64,000 bases of DNA from Methylobacterium sp. W2. GTDB taxonomy: Bacteria > Pseudomonadota > Alphaproteobacteria > Rhizobiales > Beijerinckiaceae. The stretch is taken from NCBI RefSeq assembly GCF_020662345.1, contig NZ_VMOA01000002.1, positions 1 through 64,000 on the forward strand, read 5' to 3'. Position numbers and translations under genes: made by a program. Positions within the stretch are counted from its first letter, which is position 1, and each line of letters opens with the position of its first letter. The notes beneath the pieces were generated by a model. That model ran no database searches and was not told the origin of the DNA. It saw only the letters and a program-made list of their open reading frames with translations. Shown piece after piece: positions 1 to 9,284 of this stretch.

Positions 1-2
1 CC

Positions 3-842
3 TCCGGCCTCTCGGAGACGCCCGCCGCGGTGAGCCCGCCCGCCGGCTTCGTGGAGACCCTGCCGCCGACCATCGAGGGGGTCCCCGGTACCTGGGACCT
101 GTCGCGGGACGGCAGCACGCGGCGCTGCGTCATGACCCTCGCATCGCAGAGCTTCGAGGGCGGGCGGCGCCTGTCGTTTCCCGCCGGGTGCCGACGCGCC
201 CTGCCGATCCTGAACGAGGTCACCGCCTGGCTGTTCGTGGACGGCGTCGTCCGCCTCGTCGACAAGAACGTCCGGCCGGTCCTGATCTTCAAGGCCCGGG
301 ACGACCGGCGCAGCCTGATGGCCAAGACCGAGGCGGGCGAGGTCTACAGCCTCGTCCCGCTCCAGATCGTGGCGATGGCGCCGCCTCCCGCGCCCGCACC
401 GGATGGCGGCGCCGGGTTCAAGCTCGAGCGGGACGATCCGACCGGCGCGGGGGGACAGAATACCGGGGCGCAGAACGGCGGGGCGACGGGGACCGGCACG
501 ACAGGGACCGGCACGACGGGGACCGGCGAACGGCCGACGCCCGGCACCTACGCCCTCGACCGCTACCGCGAACAGGACGTCTGCCGCCTCGAACTGAAAC
601 CGGCGGAGGGCGGTGGGACCGCCCCGGTCCGCGTCCTCGACGGCTGCCGCGACAGCGGGCTGACGACCTTCGATCCCGCGGCATGGCTGGGAGCTCCGGG
701 CCGCCTCACCCTGGTGGCCCGGCGCGGCCATGTGGTGGGGCTGGTGCCGGCGGGGGAGAACCACTGGCGGCGCGAGCCGGAGGTCGGCACTACCTTCATC
801 CTGCGCCGGATCGAGGGTGCTGCGCCGAGCGGTTCCCCCTGA
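3..842 (+). CDS. AprI/Inh-type metalloprotease-inhibitor-like protein, 5' end outside window
   Basis: The reading frame is open from the first bases of the window, so the true start probably lies upstream; a GTG at 30 is the first possible start seen. The product has two similar beta-rich halves (roughly residues 15-115 and 170-268 of the visible part), each opening with a G-x-W/Y-x-L-x-R pattern and holding two cysteines, as in AprI/Inh periplasmic inhibitors of serralysin-type metalloproteases. The halves are joined by a low-complexity Gly/Thr linker coded by short tandem repeats near 490-530. Tandem Inh domains are an inference from pattern, not from a search. It could also be an outer-membrane lipoprotein. 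Its natural target, if any, is not visible; an RTX protein lies 1.2 kb downstream. Confidence 0.6.
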   Translation, partial: SGLSETPAAVSPPAGFVETLPPTIEGVPGTWDLSRDGSTRRCVMTLASQSFEGGRRLSFPAGCRRALPILNEVTAWLFVDGVVRLVDKNVRPVLIFKARDDRRSLMAKTEAGEVYSLVPLQIVAMAPPPAPAPDGGAGFKLERDDPTGAGGQNTGAQNGGATGTGTTGTGTTGTGERPTPGTYALDRYREQDVCRLELKPAEGGGTAPVRVLDGCRDSGLTTFDPAAWLGAPGRLTLVARRGHVVGLVPAGENHWRREPEVGTTFILRRIEGAAPSGSP

Positions 843-870
843 CGGCCGTGCCTGATAGACCCTGCCGCCG

Positions 871-1620
871 ATGCCCTACACCGTCGCCGCCCTCTACCGC
901 TTCGTCCCCCTGCCCGACGCCGCCGCCCTGCGCGACGCGTTGGAGCAGCGCTGCGCGGCGCTCGGTATCCTCGGCACGCTCCTGCTGGCGCGCGAGGGGA
1001 TCAACGGCACGATCGCGGGCAGCGCGGCCGGCATGGCCACGCTCCTGTCGGAGATGCGCGACGGCCCGCTCTTCGGCGGGCGCCTGAAAGATCTCGACGT
1101 GAAGCTTTCAAGGGCGGACGAAGCGCCGTTCGGCCATCTCAAGGTGCGGGTGAAGCGGGAGATCGTAACCTTCGACGACGGCGCCACCGATGCCGGCGAG
1201 GCGGGGATTCCCGTGCCGCCGGAGGCATGGAACGCGCTGCTCGATACGCCGGGCCTGCTCCTCCTCGACACCCGCAACGCCTTCGAGGTCAATCTCGGCA
1301 CGTTCGAGGGCGCCACCGACCCGCATCTGTCGCGCTTCTCGGATTTCCGGGCCTATGTCGACGGCCTCGATCCCGCCGCGCATCCGGCGGTGGCGATGTT
1401 CTGCACCGGCGGCATCCGCTGCGAGAAGGCCGGGGCCTATATGCGCGCCAAGGGGTTCGGCACGGTCCACCATCTCGAGGGCGGCATTCTGCGCTATCTC
1501 GAGACGATCCCCGAAGCGGAGAGCCGCTGGCGCGGCGACTGCTTCGTCTTCGACCACCGCATCGCGCTGGGACCCGGCCTCGTGGAGCGCCCGGACCACG
1601 CCCCCGAAACGCTGCGATGA
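871..1620 (+). CDS. trhO: tRNA uridine(34) hydroxylase TrhO (rhodanese-like)
   Basis: The 249-residue product has an N-terminal acylphosphatase-like domain (to about residue 95) followed by a rhodanese domain. The active-site loop reads CTGGIRCEKA, the conserved CxGGxRCE of the TrhO/YceA family, and is preceded by the DTRN-E motif. TrhO enzymes hydroxylate uridine 34 of certain tRNAs on the way to 5-methoxyuridine-type modifications. Length fits the shorter alphaproteobacterial members. It lies 28 bp after the inhibitor-like gene and 13 bp before slyX, so the three may be cotranscribed. Confidence 0.92.
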   Translation: MPYTVAALYRFVPLPDAAALRDALEQRCAALGILGTLLLAREGINGTIAGSAAGMATLLSEMRDGPLFGGRLKDLDVKLSRADEAPFGHLKVRVKREIVTFDDGATDAGEAGIPVPPEAWNALLDTPGLLLLDTRNAFEVNLGTFEGATDPHLSRFSDFRAYVDGLDPAAHPAVAMFCTGGIRCEKAGAYMRAKGFGTVHHLEGGILRYLETIPEAESRWRGDCFVFDHRIALGPGLVERPDHAPETLR

Positions 1621-1633
1621 GGCGGGACCAGCC

Positions 1634-1852
1634 ATGACCAATGACGACACATTGTCCGTCCGCATCGATGCCCTGGAGATGCGGCTGACCGAGCAGGACG
1701 TGGTCCTCGACGACCTCAACGCGACGATCACCGCGCAATGGCGCCAGATCGATGCCCTGACGCGGCGCCTGGCCAAGCTCATGGAGCAGGTCGAGGAAGC
1801 CGGCGCCCGCACCGGCACCGGCGCCCCGGAGCCGCCCCCGCCGCATTATTGA
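1634..1852 (+). CDS. slyX: SlyX family protein
   Basis: A 72-residue, strongly helical, heptad-patterned protein ending in a proline-rich tail with a terminal PPHY, the hallmark of SlyX proteins. The body carries the usual arrangement of an ID-x-LE-x-R-L-T-E-Q start and a coiled coil to about residue 55. The function of SlyX is not established. The start ATG at 1634 is 13 bp after the trhO stop, suggesting coexpression. Confidence 0.85.
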   Translation: MTNDDTLSVRIDALEMRLTEQDVVLDDLNATITAQWRQIDALTRRLAKLMEQVEEAGARTGTGAPEPPPPHY

Positions 1853-2004
1853 AATCCTTCCCGGCCGTGGTCGGGATGACGCGGGGGAGGTCGGCGTGAC
1901 GGTCCTCGTTGCACGAATCCGTCGTGGGATATCCGCGCCGAACGACCGGGTCGGGTGGAAGGCCGCCGGCACCAGTGCCGACAAGGCGGCCTTTCGGACA
2001 TGAG

Positions 2005-2032
2005 AAGGGGCTACCTCGCGGCAGCCCCCCTT
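2005..2032. terminator. Hairpin between convergent slyX and RTX gene
   Basis: AAGGGGCT (2005-2012) can pair with AGCCCC plus TT (2023-2032, two C bulged) across a 10-base loop. It ends 15 bp from the stop of the minus-strand RTX gene and 150 bp after slyX, where a bidirectional terminator would be expected. There is no clear T run. Confidence 0.4.
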
Positions 2033-2046
2033 GGATTGCGAGACGA

Positions 2047-4293
2047 TCAGACGATGAACGATCCGTTGTCCAGGGTCTGATGGCCCTGGAGGAGAACCGC
2101 GAAGTCCGCCGCTCCATCTCCATCGGTGTCACCCTGTACGAGGGTGTTGCCGCCACCGTACTTCGTGCGGAGTTCGCCGGCCTGGCCTGAGAACGCGTCC
2201 GTCCCGACGAACTGGAAGCCCTGGTCTCCGGCCTGTCCGAGATTCGCATCGATCCCGCTGAGGTCGATGCGATCGCCTTCGGCGAAGTCGAAGTCCTTGA
2301 TGATGTCGCGCCCGGCAACCGCGACGTCACTGTCGGTGATGGCCTTGAACACGAAGGTGTCGGCACCGTCGCGGCCGAAGAGGAGATCACGGCCGTCATC
2401 GCCGTAGATCGTGTTGTCGCCGACATTGCCGTAGATCTGATTGCGACCGACATTGCCGTTGGCGGTCAGATCGTCCGAACCGGCGAGCACCAGCTTCTCG
2501 ATGTTGGTTTCCATCGTGTAGCTGACGCTGGAGCGAACGGTATCGAAGCCTTGGCCCGGCTGTTCGATGGCGTGATCACCGGCATCGTCGACCACATAGG
2601 TGTCGTTCCCGGTTCCGCCCCGCATGACGTCCGCACCGGTGCCGCCGACCAGAGTGTCATCCCCTTCACGTCCAGCCAGACGATCGTCCCCGGCCCCACC
2701 ATCGAGGCGGTTCTCGCCGCTGTTGCCGATGAGGCTGTTGTCGCCCTCGTTGCCGGTGGCATCGATGGCATCAGACCCGCTGAGAATGACGCTCTCGAGG
2801 TTGGCGCCAAGCCGGTAATCGACCAGGGCCCGAACGGTATCGTTCCCTTCGCCCACGCCTTCGGTGACCTGATCGCCAGCGGACTCCACGACGTACATGT
2901 CATCGCCGGCACCGCCGGTCATGACGTCGTCGCCGATGCCGCCGATGAGGACATCGTTTCCACCGCCGCCGGTGAGGAGATCATTCCCGGCTCCCCCGTT
3001 CAGCCGGTTGTCGGCGATGTTACCGGTGATGCTGTTGTCGAGCGCGTTGCCGGTTCCGTCGATGGTGCCGGTGCCGGTGAGGGTAAGGTTTTCGACGGTG
3101 TCGGGCAGAGTGTAGGTGATGGAGGACAGAACGGTGTCGGTGCCTTCGTCGGCGCCTTCGACCACCGTGTCGCCGAGCGAATCGACGATGTAGCTGTCGT
3201 TGCCGAGGCCGCCGATCATGGTGTCGTTACCGGCACCTCCGACAAGGAAGTCGTTGCCGGTTCCGGCGGTGATCGTGTCGTTGCCCTGACCGGCGTTGTA
3301 GTAGAAATCCTGGCCGGCACGGAAAGGCGGGAAGAACGTCAGCGCGTCGTCCCCATTGGTCCCGAGCACGACGCCCTCGAACGTATTGCCACGCTGAGTG
3401 CCGGAGACGAGATCGCGGACGTCGAAGGTGATGCCCTGCGTTCCGGCCACGAAGGTGATGCCCTCGTCGTCGTAGCGGGAGATCGGCCCGGTCAGGTTTC
3501 CGTCAGCATCCTCTGCCTGTACGCGGACCGCGAGCCCGCCATCCTGGTTCGTCAGGCTGCCGGCATCGTTGGTGTTGCCGTTGCCCACCTCGGCCGAGGT
3601 GAAGGTCAGGCGCACGTTGCCGGCACCGCCGTCGACGCGATCGAACCGGACGGTGTCGTTGCCCTCGCCGAGATTCACCTGGTCGCTGCCGTCGGTGGCG
3701 ACGTTGACGCCGAACGTGTCGTCGCCGTCGCCGCCGAAGACGGTGTCGATCCCGGAGCCGCCGCCGATCGTGTCGTTGCCGCCGCCCGTCGAAATGACGT
3801 TGTCGCCGCCGCCGCCAGAGACGACATCATCCGCCGACCCGGTGGTAAGCGTGTCGTTGCCGTTTCCACCCGTCAGCTGCGCCCGGACATTGCCGGTATC
3901 GACGACATTGTCTCCTGTGTCGGACAGGTTGAAGTTGACCGACTCAAAGCCCTTGATGACGGTTCCATCGGACGCCCTGCCCGTGCCGTTCTCGTTCAGC
4001 GTCAGGGTGATGGGTGTTCCGGAGCCGACGACCGGGCCGTTGAAATTGAAATTCACCGACAGAAAATCGTTGCCCTCACCGCCGACCAGACGATCGAGCT
4101 TTCCGCCCGTGACGGTGTCGTCTCCGGATCCGGCGTTGACGACATCACGCCTGGGATCGATGGAGCCTGCGAATATGCTTGCGGGGCGATCGACGGAGTC
4201 GATCGTATCGTTACCTCCGCGGCCATAGATGACGTCTTCGTCTTCGGTGCCGTTCAGGACATTATCGCCGTTATCGCCATTGATAGTCGCCAT
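2047..4293 (-). CDS. RTX calcium-binding repeat protein (type I secretion substrate)
   Basis: The 748-residue protein lacks a Sec signal peptide and is built from blocks of the nonapeptide GGxGxDxUx, for example GGAGNDTMIGGLGND, alternating with longer beta segments of the form NLTLTGTGTIDGTGNALDN. The last ~110 residues have the serralysin-like C-terminal pattern (ADTFVFKAITDSD, then an FDFAEGDRIDLSGID motif), which in this family carries the type I secretion signal. It has no protease or lipase catalytic motif, so it is best read as a secreted or surface-bound structural/adhesive protein. No ABC exporter, membrane fusion protein or TolC gene is in the window. A long antisense frame over the same DNA is a composition artefact. 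Confidence 0.85.
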   Translation of the reverse strand: MATINGDNGDNVLNGTEDEDVIYGRGGNDTIDSVDRPASIFAGSIDPRRDVVNAGSGDDTVTGGKLDRLVGGEGNDFLSVNFNFNGPVVGSGTPITLTLNENGTGRASDGTVIKGFESVNFNLSDTGDNVVDTGNVRAQLTGGNGNDTLTTGSADDVVSGGGGDNVISTGGGNDTIGGGSGIDTVFGGDGDDTFGVNVATDGSDQVNLGEGNDTVRFDRVDGGAGNVRLTFTSAEVGNGNTNDAGSLTNQDGGLAVRVQAEDADGNLTGPISRYDDEGITFVAGTQGITFDVRDLVSGTQRGNTFEGVVLGTNGDDALTFFPPFRAGQDFYYNAGQGNDTITAGTGNDFLVGGAGNDTMIGGLGNDSYIVDSLGDTVVEGADEGTDTVLSSITYTLPDTVENLTLTGTGTIDGTGNALDNSITGNIADNRLNGGAGNDLLTGGGGNDVLIGGIGDDVMTGGAGDDMYVVESAGDQVTEGVGEGNDTVRALVDYRLGANLESVILSGSDAIDATGNEGDNSLIGNSGENRLDGGAGDDRLAGREGDDTLVGGTGADVMRGGTGNDTYVVDDAGDHAIEQPGQGFDTVRSSVSYTMETNIEKLVLAGSDDLTANGNVGRNQIYGNVGDNTIYGDDGRDLLFGRDGADTFVFKAITDSDVAVAGRDIIKDFDFAEGDRIDLSGIDANLGQAGDQGFQFVGTDAFSGQAGELRTKYGGGNTLVQGDTDGDGAADFAVLLQGHQTLDNGSFIV

Positions 4294-4749
4294 TGCGTCG
4301 TCTCCCTGACTCGCTGCCTGAGATGCACGTTCGGCTCGCAGGCATGCGGCTGGGCGATTACGGACGGTTAACCACGATGGTTTCAGAATCCGAAAATAAT
4401 ATTCGGTGATCGTTGATATTATCTTATGTTAAACTAAGTAGTTTATCCCAGCAGGAAAGTGGGATTATTTCTGAGAGTCTGCCGGATTAACGCGAAGCTT
4501 GCTGACGAACATCGGCTAAAACGCTTGTTTGTGTTCTGCCGTCATCGAATACGCACCGCAGATGATCCTTGAACTGCGCCATCGAAAACGTTTCGATCAC
4601 CCCGCTCTCCGCCGGTCGTCCATGCCGGTTAAAGGGAAACCGTCAGCGGCGATTCATCGACCCTGCGATCGATCCGCCGGCACCGGAGCAACCACACTTT
4701 AACGACCTGTTCCGTTAATCGGTCGGCGGAAACGGAACGGACTCGACCA
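4294..4749. promoter_or_regulatory. AT-rich divergent control region of RTX gene and MFS/SpeE-like gene
   Basis: A 456-bp gene-free stretch, markedly more AT-rich than its surroundings around 4385-4500. It holds two short palindromes near the RTX start: AACCA-CGA-TGGTT at 4370-4382 (77 bp upstream) and CCGAA-N7-TTCGG at 4390-4406. Both could be operators. No gene, RNA or terminator was recognised. Confidence 0.45.
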
Positions 4750-7011
4750 ATGACCATGGCAGCGGACGGGGCCCGGCATGCCGGTTTCAGCGGAGCGTCC
4801 CGCGCGACGGTGTTTCTCGCGCTGTTCGTCGCCACGATCTTCCTCTCGGCCCTGCTGCTCTTCGGCGTCCAGCCGATGTTCACCAAGATGGTGCTGCCGG
4901 TCCTCGGCGGCTCGCCCTCGGTCTGGTCCGTGGCGATGGTGGTGTTCCAGGCCCTGCTTCTGGCCGGCTACGCCTATGCCCACGCCCTCGCCCGCTACCT
5001 GCCGCTGCGCGTCGCCGCACCGCTCCACCTCGCCGTAATGGGCTGCGCCCTGGCGGCGCTGCCCATCGAACTGGCCGCGGGCTGGGGCAGGCCGCCGGCC
5101 GATGGCGAGGCCGTCTGGCTGCTCGGGCTGTTCCTCGTCTCGGTGGGCCTGCCGTTCTTCGCCCTCTCGGCCAACGGGCCGCTGCTGCAGGCCTGGTTCT
5201 CGCGCTCGAACCACCCCCATGCGCGCGACCCGTATTTCCTCTACGGGGCGTCGAATATCGGCTCCTTCGCCGCCCTGATCGCCTATCCCCTCGCCATCGA
5301 GCCGCTCCTCACCCTGCGCGACCAGAGCCGCACCTGGATGCTGGGCTTCGCGCTCCTGGCCGGCCTGATCGCGATCTGCGCTGCTATGGCCGCGCGCAAC
5401 GCCTCGGCCCCGTCCCGGATCGCGGCCGGGGGCACGGCGGCCCCCGCGTCACGGCGCGCGATCTGGCGCCAGCGGCTCGGCTGGATCGCCCTCTCCCTGG
5501 TGCCCTCGGGCCTCCTCGTCTCGGTGACGGCGCACATCTCCACCGATGTCGCGGCCGCTCCCCTGCTCTGGGTCGCGCCGCTGGCGCTGTTCCTCCTCAC
5601 CTTCGTCCTCGCCTTCCGCGAGCGGATGGTCCCGTCGCAGACCGTCCTCGCCTGCCTCCAGGTCTTCGGCACCGCGATGGCGCTCTTGCCGATGACGGCG
5701 GCGTTCCCGCTCGGCATCGGATTGGCCCTCCATCTCGGCCTGTTCTTCGTCAACGCCATGATCTGCCACGGGGCGCTCTACAAGCGCCGCCCGGATGCGG
5801 AACGGCTGACCGAATTCTATCTCTGCCTGTCCTTCGGAGGCATGCTCGGCGGCATCTTCTGCGGGTTGCTCGCGCCGCGCATCTTCTCCACCGTCCTCGA
5901 ATACCCGATCCTGCTCGTGGCGGCCCTGCTGTGCCGGCCGGACCTGTCCGCCGCCTCCTGGCGGGAGAACCGGCGCCCGCTCGCCATCCTGGCGGGCCTG
6001 ATCGTTCTCGCCCTCCTGATCAACCTGACGATCCTGCCGCGGTCCTGGCTCATCGTCAGCGCCCTCTGTCTGATGGGGGCGATGATCGCAGTCTGGCGCA
6101 GGCCGCAGAACGTGGTGCTCCTGGGCGTGGGCCTCGCCCTGTTCTCGGCCACGGTCAGCGGAGCCCTGACCTCGGGCGCGTCGGTGCGCTCGTTCTTCGG
6201 GGTGCACAAGATCGCCACCTCGGCGGACGGACATTTCCGCACCCTCAGCCACGGCACCACCCTGCACGGCGCGATGCGGATCACCAATGAGGACGGCACG
6301 CCGTTCACCGGGCGGCCCGAGCCGGTGACCTATTTCACCATGGACGGCGGCATCGGCCGCGCGATCGCGGCGGTCCGGTCACGCCGGGGCGGACGCCTCG
6401 ACACGGTGGCGGTGGTCGGGCTCGGCGCCGGCAGCCTCGCCTGCCACGCGAGACCCGCCGAGAACTGGACCTTTCTCGAGATCGACCCGGAGGTGGTGCG
6501 CATCGCCCAGAACCCCGCCCTGTTCCGCTTCCTCGACGCTTGCGCCCCCGATGCCCGGATCGTGCTTGGCGACGCGCGCCTGACCCTGGCCGACGAGCCC
6601 GGCGGGAAGAACCTGATCGTGGTCGATGCCTTCTCCTCCGACTCGATCCCGAGCCATCTGATGACGCGGGAAGCGCTGGCGCTCTACGCCGCGAAGCTCG
6701 CGCCCGACGGCGCCCTCGTCGTCCACATCTCGAACCGGCACCTCGAACTGCGTCACATCCTCGCCCGCGCCGCAGCCGACAAGGGCCTCGTCACCTTCGT
6801 CCGCGACGGCCGCCTGATGGACAGCATCGACGGGCCGCGCTTCCGTCAGGCATCCATCGTCGTCGCCATCGCCCGCGACGCGACGCATCTCGGGGCCCTC
6901 GCCGAACCGGGCGAGTGGACGCGGGTCGTCCCCGACATGGACCGCCGGCCATGGAGCGACGATTTCAGCAACGTCGTCGAGGCGATGGCCGACAAGATGG
7001 CACAGGAATAG
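4750..7011 (+). CDS. Fused MFS-like / spermidine synthase-like membrane protein
   Basis: A 753-residue protein whose first ~480 residues form about a dozen hydrophobic segments and whose last ~230 residues form a SAM-binding Rossmann fold like spermidine synthases. Visible nucleotide-binding elements are VVGLGAGSLACHA, an EIDPE acidic turn, GDARL, and DAFSSDSIPSHL where SpeE would have its catalytic Asp loop. Many bacteria carry this fused type; the substrate is unknown and polyamine synthesis should not be assumed, because the classic aminopropyltransferase motif is altered. It is monocistronic: a long regulatory gap precedes it and it converges with the TAXI gene six bases after its stop. 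Confidence 0.8.
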   Translation: MTMAADGARHAGFSGASRATVFLALFVATIFLSALLLFGVQPMFTKMVLPVLGGSPSVWSVAMVVFQALLLAGYAYAHALARYLPLRVAAPLHLAVMGCALAALPIELAAGWGRPPADGEAVWLLGLFLVSVGLPFFALSANGPLLQAWFSRSNHPHARDPYFLYGASNIGSFAALIAYPLAIEPLLTLRDQSRTWMLGFALLAGLIAICAAMAARNASAPSRIAAGGTAAPASRRAIWRQRLGWIALSLVPSGLLVSVTAHISTDVAAAPLLWVAPLALFLLTFVLAFRERMVPSQTVLACLQVFGTAMALLPMTAAFPLGIGLALHLGLFFVNAMICHGALYKRRPDAERLTEFYLCLSFGGMLGGIFCGLLAPRIFSTVLEYPILLVAALLCRPDLSAASWRENRRPLAILAGLIVLALLINLTILPRSWLIVSALCLMGAMIAVWRRPQNVVLLGVGLALFSATVSGALTSGASVRSFFGVHKIATSADGHFRTLSHGTTLHGAMRITNEDGTPFTGRPEPVTYFTMDGGIGRAIAAVRSRRGGRLDTVAVVGLGAGSLACHARPAENWTFLEIDPEVVRIAQNPALFRFLDACAPDARIVLGDARLTLADEPGGKNLIVVDAFSSDSIPSHLMTREALALYAAKLAPDGALVVHISNRHLELRHILARAAADKGLVTFVRDGRLMDSIDGPRFRQASIVVAIARDATHLGALAEPGEWTRVVPDMDRRPWSDDFSNVVEAMADKMAQE

Positions 7012-7024
7012 CCGCGCCTATTCC
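7005..7024. terminator. Palindrome containing both convergent stop codons
   Basis: GGAATAG (7005-7011), a 6-base CCGCGC loop, then CTATTCC (7018-7024). The TAG stops of the plus-strand and minus-strand genes lie inside the two arms. The perfect 7-bp stem could act on both transcripts, but there is no T run. Confidence 0.35.
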
Positions 7025-8448
7025 GCCGCCGGCCGGTCCAGCCTGAGGAGGCGCGCGGACCGCGTGCGCAGGGGCCGGCGCTCGGGCTCGGCGCCGGTGA
7101 CGAGGGAGCGGCGGGCATCGGCGATGGCGCCGTGCACGGCGTCGATGGCGAGGATCAGGGCATTCATCGCGCGGGTGTCGACGTTGCGCTCGCGGGCGTG
7201 CTGGACGACGTCGGTGACGAGATCGTCGGTCTCGCGAACGAGGCCGTCAAGTTGCTCCCTTGTGGTGGCCGAGCGGATGTCCCTGAGGATGTCGAGCAGC
7301 CGGTCCAAAACCACGTCCACGCGCTCGCGGCGCTGGCGGGCGAGGCGCTGGCCGAGCCAGGCGATGCCGGAGCCGATCGTGCCGCCGAAGAAGGCGAGGA
7401 GGTAGACGTAGTCCTCGTAGCGCTCGAACAGGGTCTGCTGTTCGCGCTCGAAGTAATCCACCGCCCCCGGATGGTTGGGCAGGCGGGCGCTGGTGGCGGC
7501 CACCGAGGTTTCAAAATCCGGGGCCTTCATCAGGTTGGCGATGGGCGCGCTCGGCGCGAGCTTCGAGCGCCACTCGAACAGGTGCTGCGTGACGGAGGCC
7601 ACCGAGTAGCGGCTGACCCCGCCCCGCGCCATCAGCCGGTAGGAGGCGCCCACCGTCTTCACGTCCTCATCGGGGCGCTTCGGGCGGCCGCCGAACGTGC
7701 CGGCGGGGATCGTCGCCGATTGCAGTTCGGGCATCCGTTGCACGATGGCATCGCCATCGGGCACGGAGACGATGGTGATCTTCTTCTCGTGGGACGCCAT
7801 CTCCACAGCCCGGACCGTGGAGATCGCCGCCTTCGAGGTCGGCGCCGCGATCACGGCCACGGCATCCACGGTCCCGGCCAGAAGTGCGGCTGTCACCTCA
7901 CCGGGCTTGAGCGGCACCAGGGCGATATGGCCGGCAGTGAGGGTGTGGCCGGGCTCGGGCGCCGGCACGGCGGTGAAATCGTAGAAGCCGAGGAGGTTGG
8001 TGACGAAGGGCCGGTCGGCCGCGTGACGCTCGACGATGCCGAGGCGCTTCGTCGCGAGGTCGGGGAAGCTCTCGATCTCGCTCGCCTCGGGCGTGGCGAT
8101 GAGCAGCGTCTCCTCGTGCAGGAGCGCCAGGGTCAGGCCGTTATCGGGCAGGAACACGTCGGGCCGGACCACGGCGAGATCGGCGCTGCCGGCCTGGAGT
8201 GCCGCGGCGCTGTCGCGGACGTCGTCATAGGTCCGCACGTTGAGACGGACGTCCTCCCGCGCTCGCTTCAGGGCCTGGGCATAGGTTTCGAGCAACTGCG
8301 CCTCGGCCCCGTCGCGCGGACCGACCGCCACGGTGAGCACCGTCGGGCGCGACAGGTAGACCACGGCGGCCGCGAGGACGGCGAAGCCGAGGCCGAGCGC
8401 GACCAGGAGCCACTCGCGCTTCAGGAGGAATGCCGGCATGACATGCAT
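7018..8448 (-). CDS. Orphan TAXI-family solute-binding protein with membrane anchors and cytoplasmic helical tail
   Basis: TAXI proteins normally serve as periplasmic binding subunits of TRAP transporters. Here, a strongly hydrophobic helix at about residues 10-30 is followed by a periplasmic-type binding domain (about 35-340). A second hydrophobic segment containing LLAFFGGTIGSGIAW follows, then about 110 residues of charged helix rich in Arg, Asp and Glu. No TRAP permease gene is near. The start at 8448 is chosen because a GAGAGG-like ribosome site lies just upstream and the helix begins directly after it; a longer frame to 8610 would overlap recX. The architecture suggests a membrane-fixed ligand sensor rather than a transporter subunit; that is inference. 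Confidence 0.75.
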   Translation of the reverse strand: MHVMPAFLLKREWLLVALGLGFAVLAAAVVYLSRPTVLTVAVGPRDGAEAQLLETYAQALKRAREDVRLNVRTYDDVRDSAAALQAGSADLAVVRPDVFLPDNGLTLALLHEETLLIATPEASEIESFPDLATKRLGIVERHAADRPFVTNLLGFYDFTAVPAPEPGHTLTAGHIALVPLKPGEVTAALLAGTVDAVAVIAAPTSKAAISTVRAVEMASHEKKITIVSVPDGDAIVQRMPELQSATIPAGTFGGRPKRPDEDVKTVGASYRLMARGGVSRYSVASVTQHLFEWRSKLAPSAPIANLMKAPDFETSVAATSARLPNHPGAVDYFEREQQTLFERYEDYVYLLAFFGGTIGSGIAWLGQRLARQRRERVDVVLDRLLDILRDIRSATTREQLDGLVRETDDLVTDVVQHARERNVDTRAMNALILAIDAVHGAIADARRSLVTGAEPERRPLRTRSARLLRLDRPAAE

Positions 8449-8537
8449 GCGTCCTCTCGGGGTAAGACAGATAACCGGTTCACGGTCGAGACGATGCGCC
8501 TCATGATCCTGAAACCTGTCCGAAGCGTGATGAACCG

Positions 8538-9161
8538 ATGAGCGCCCGAAACGTTGCCGCGGGGCCGCGTGCATTCTCTCGCGAAGCAAAACCCGCGCCC
8601 CGCGAGGCAAAACCCGCGCCGCCGATCACGGCCGCGTATCTGGAGCGCGTCGCCCTGCACTATCTGGAGCGCTACAGCGCCTCCGTGGCGATGCTGCGCC
8701 AGACCCTGGAGCGCCGGGTCGCCAAGCGGTGCCGGCTCCGGGACGAAGACCCCGCTGCCTTTGCCGAGACCATCGCCGCCATCGTGGAGCGCGCCCGTTC
8801 ATCCGGCCTCGTGGACGATGCCCGGTTCACCGCCGCGCGGGCGGCGACCCTGCGCCGGCGCGGGGCCTCCGCTCGCGGCCTCTCGGCCAAGCTTGCCGCC
8901 AAGGGGGTCGACCGGACGCTCATCGCCGAAACCCTGGAAACCGAGCGCGACCGGGGCGAGGAAGAAGGCACCAATGCCGAGGAAGACGCGGCCCGCGCCT
9001 ATGCCAAGCGCCGCCGCCTCGGCCCGTTCCGCCGCCCCGACCTCCGCGCCGCCCACCGCGACAAGGATCTCGCCTCGATGGCACGGGCCGGGTTCTCGTA
9101 TGGATTGGCGAAGACGATCGTCGACGGGGAGGTGAACGCGGAGGACGGCTTCGACCGCTGA
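8538..9161 (+). CDS. recX: Regulatory protein RecX
   Basis: The 207-residue product has the three-helix repeats of RecX, including YLERYSAS, GLVDDARF, RRRGASARGLSAKL and a C-terminal AGFSYGLAKTIVD. RecX binds RecA filaments and limits recombinase activity. It is not next to recA here and no LexA-like box was seen in the 89 bp shared with the divergent TAXI gene. The N-terminus is extended by a perfect 7-residue duplication (REAKPAP twice), caused by a 21-bp tandem repeat at 8580-8621 that differs at two positions. That tail is probably disordered. Confidence 0.88.
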   Translation: MSARNVAAGPRAFSREAKPAPREAKPAPPITAAYLERVALHYLERYSASVAMLRQTLERRVAKRCRLRDEDPAAFAETIAAIVERARSSGLVDDARFTAARAATLRRRGASARGLSAKLAAKGVDRTLIAETLETERDRGEEEGTNAEEDAARAYAKRRRLGPFRRPDLRAAHRDKDLASMARAGFSYGLAKTIVDGEVNAEDGFDR

Positions 9162-9284
9162 TGGAGATCGGCCGTGCCCCCCTTTCCCGCACACGGGGAG
9201 AGAGAAGACAGCGCACGCTGCGACATTTCCGACTCGCCGCGACAAAAACTTGAACGAAACACGAACGACGCGCATGTCCCTGTC

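Noticed and set aside
2551..4371. 606-codon plus-strand frame opposite the RTX gene
   Set aside because: It is the antisense of GGxGxD repeats, giving repetitive Val/Asp/Gly sequence without any motif.
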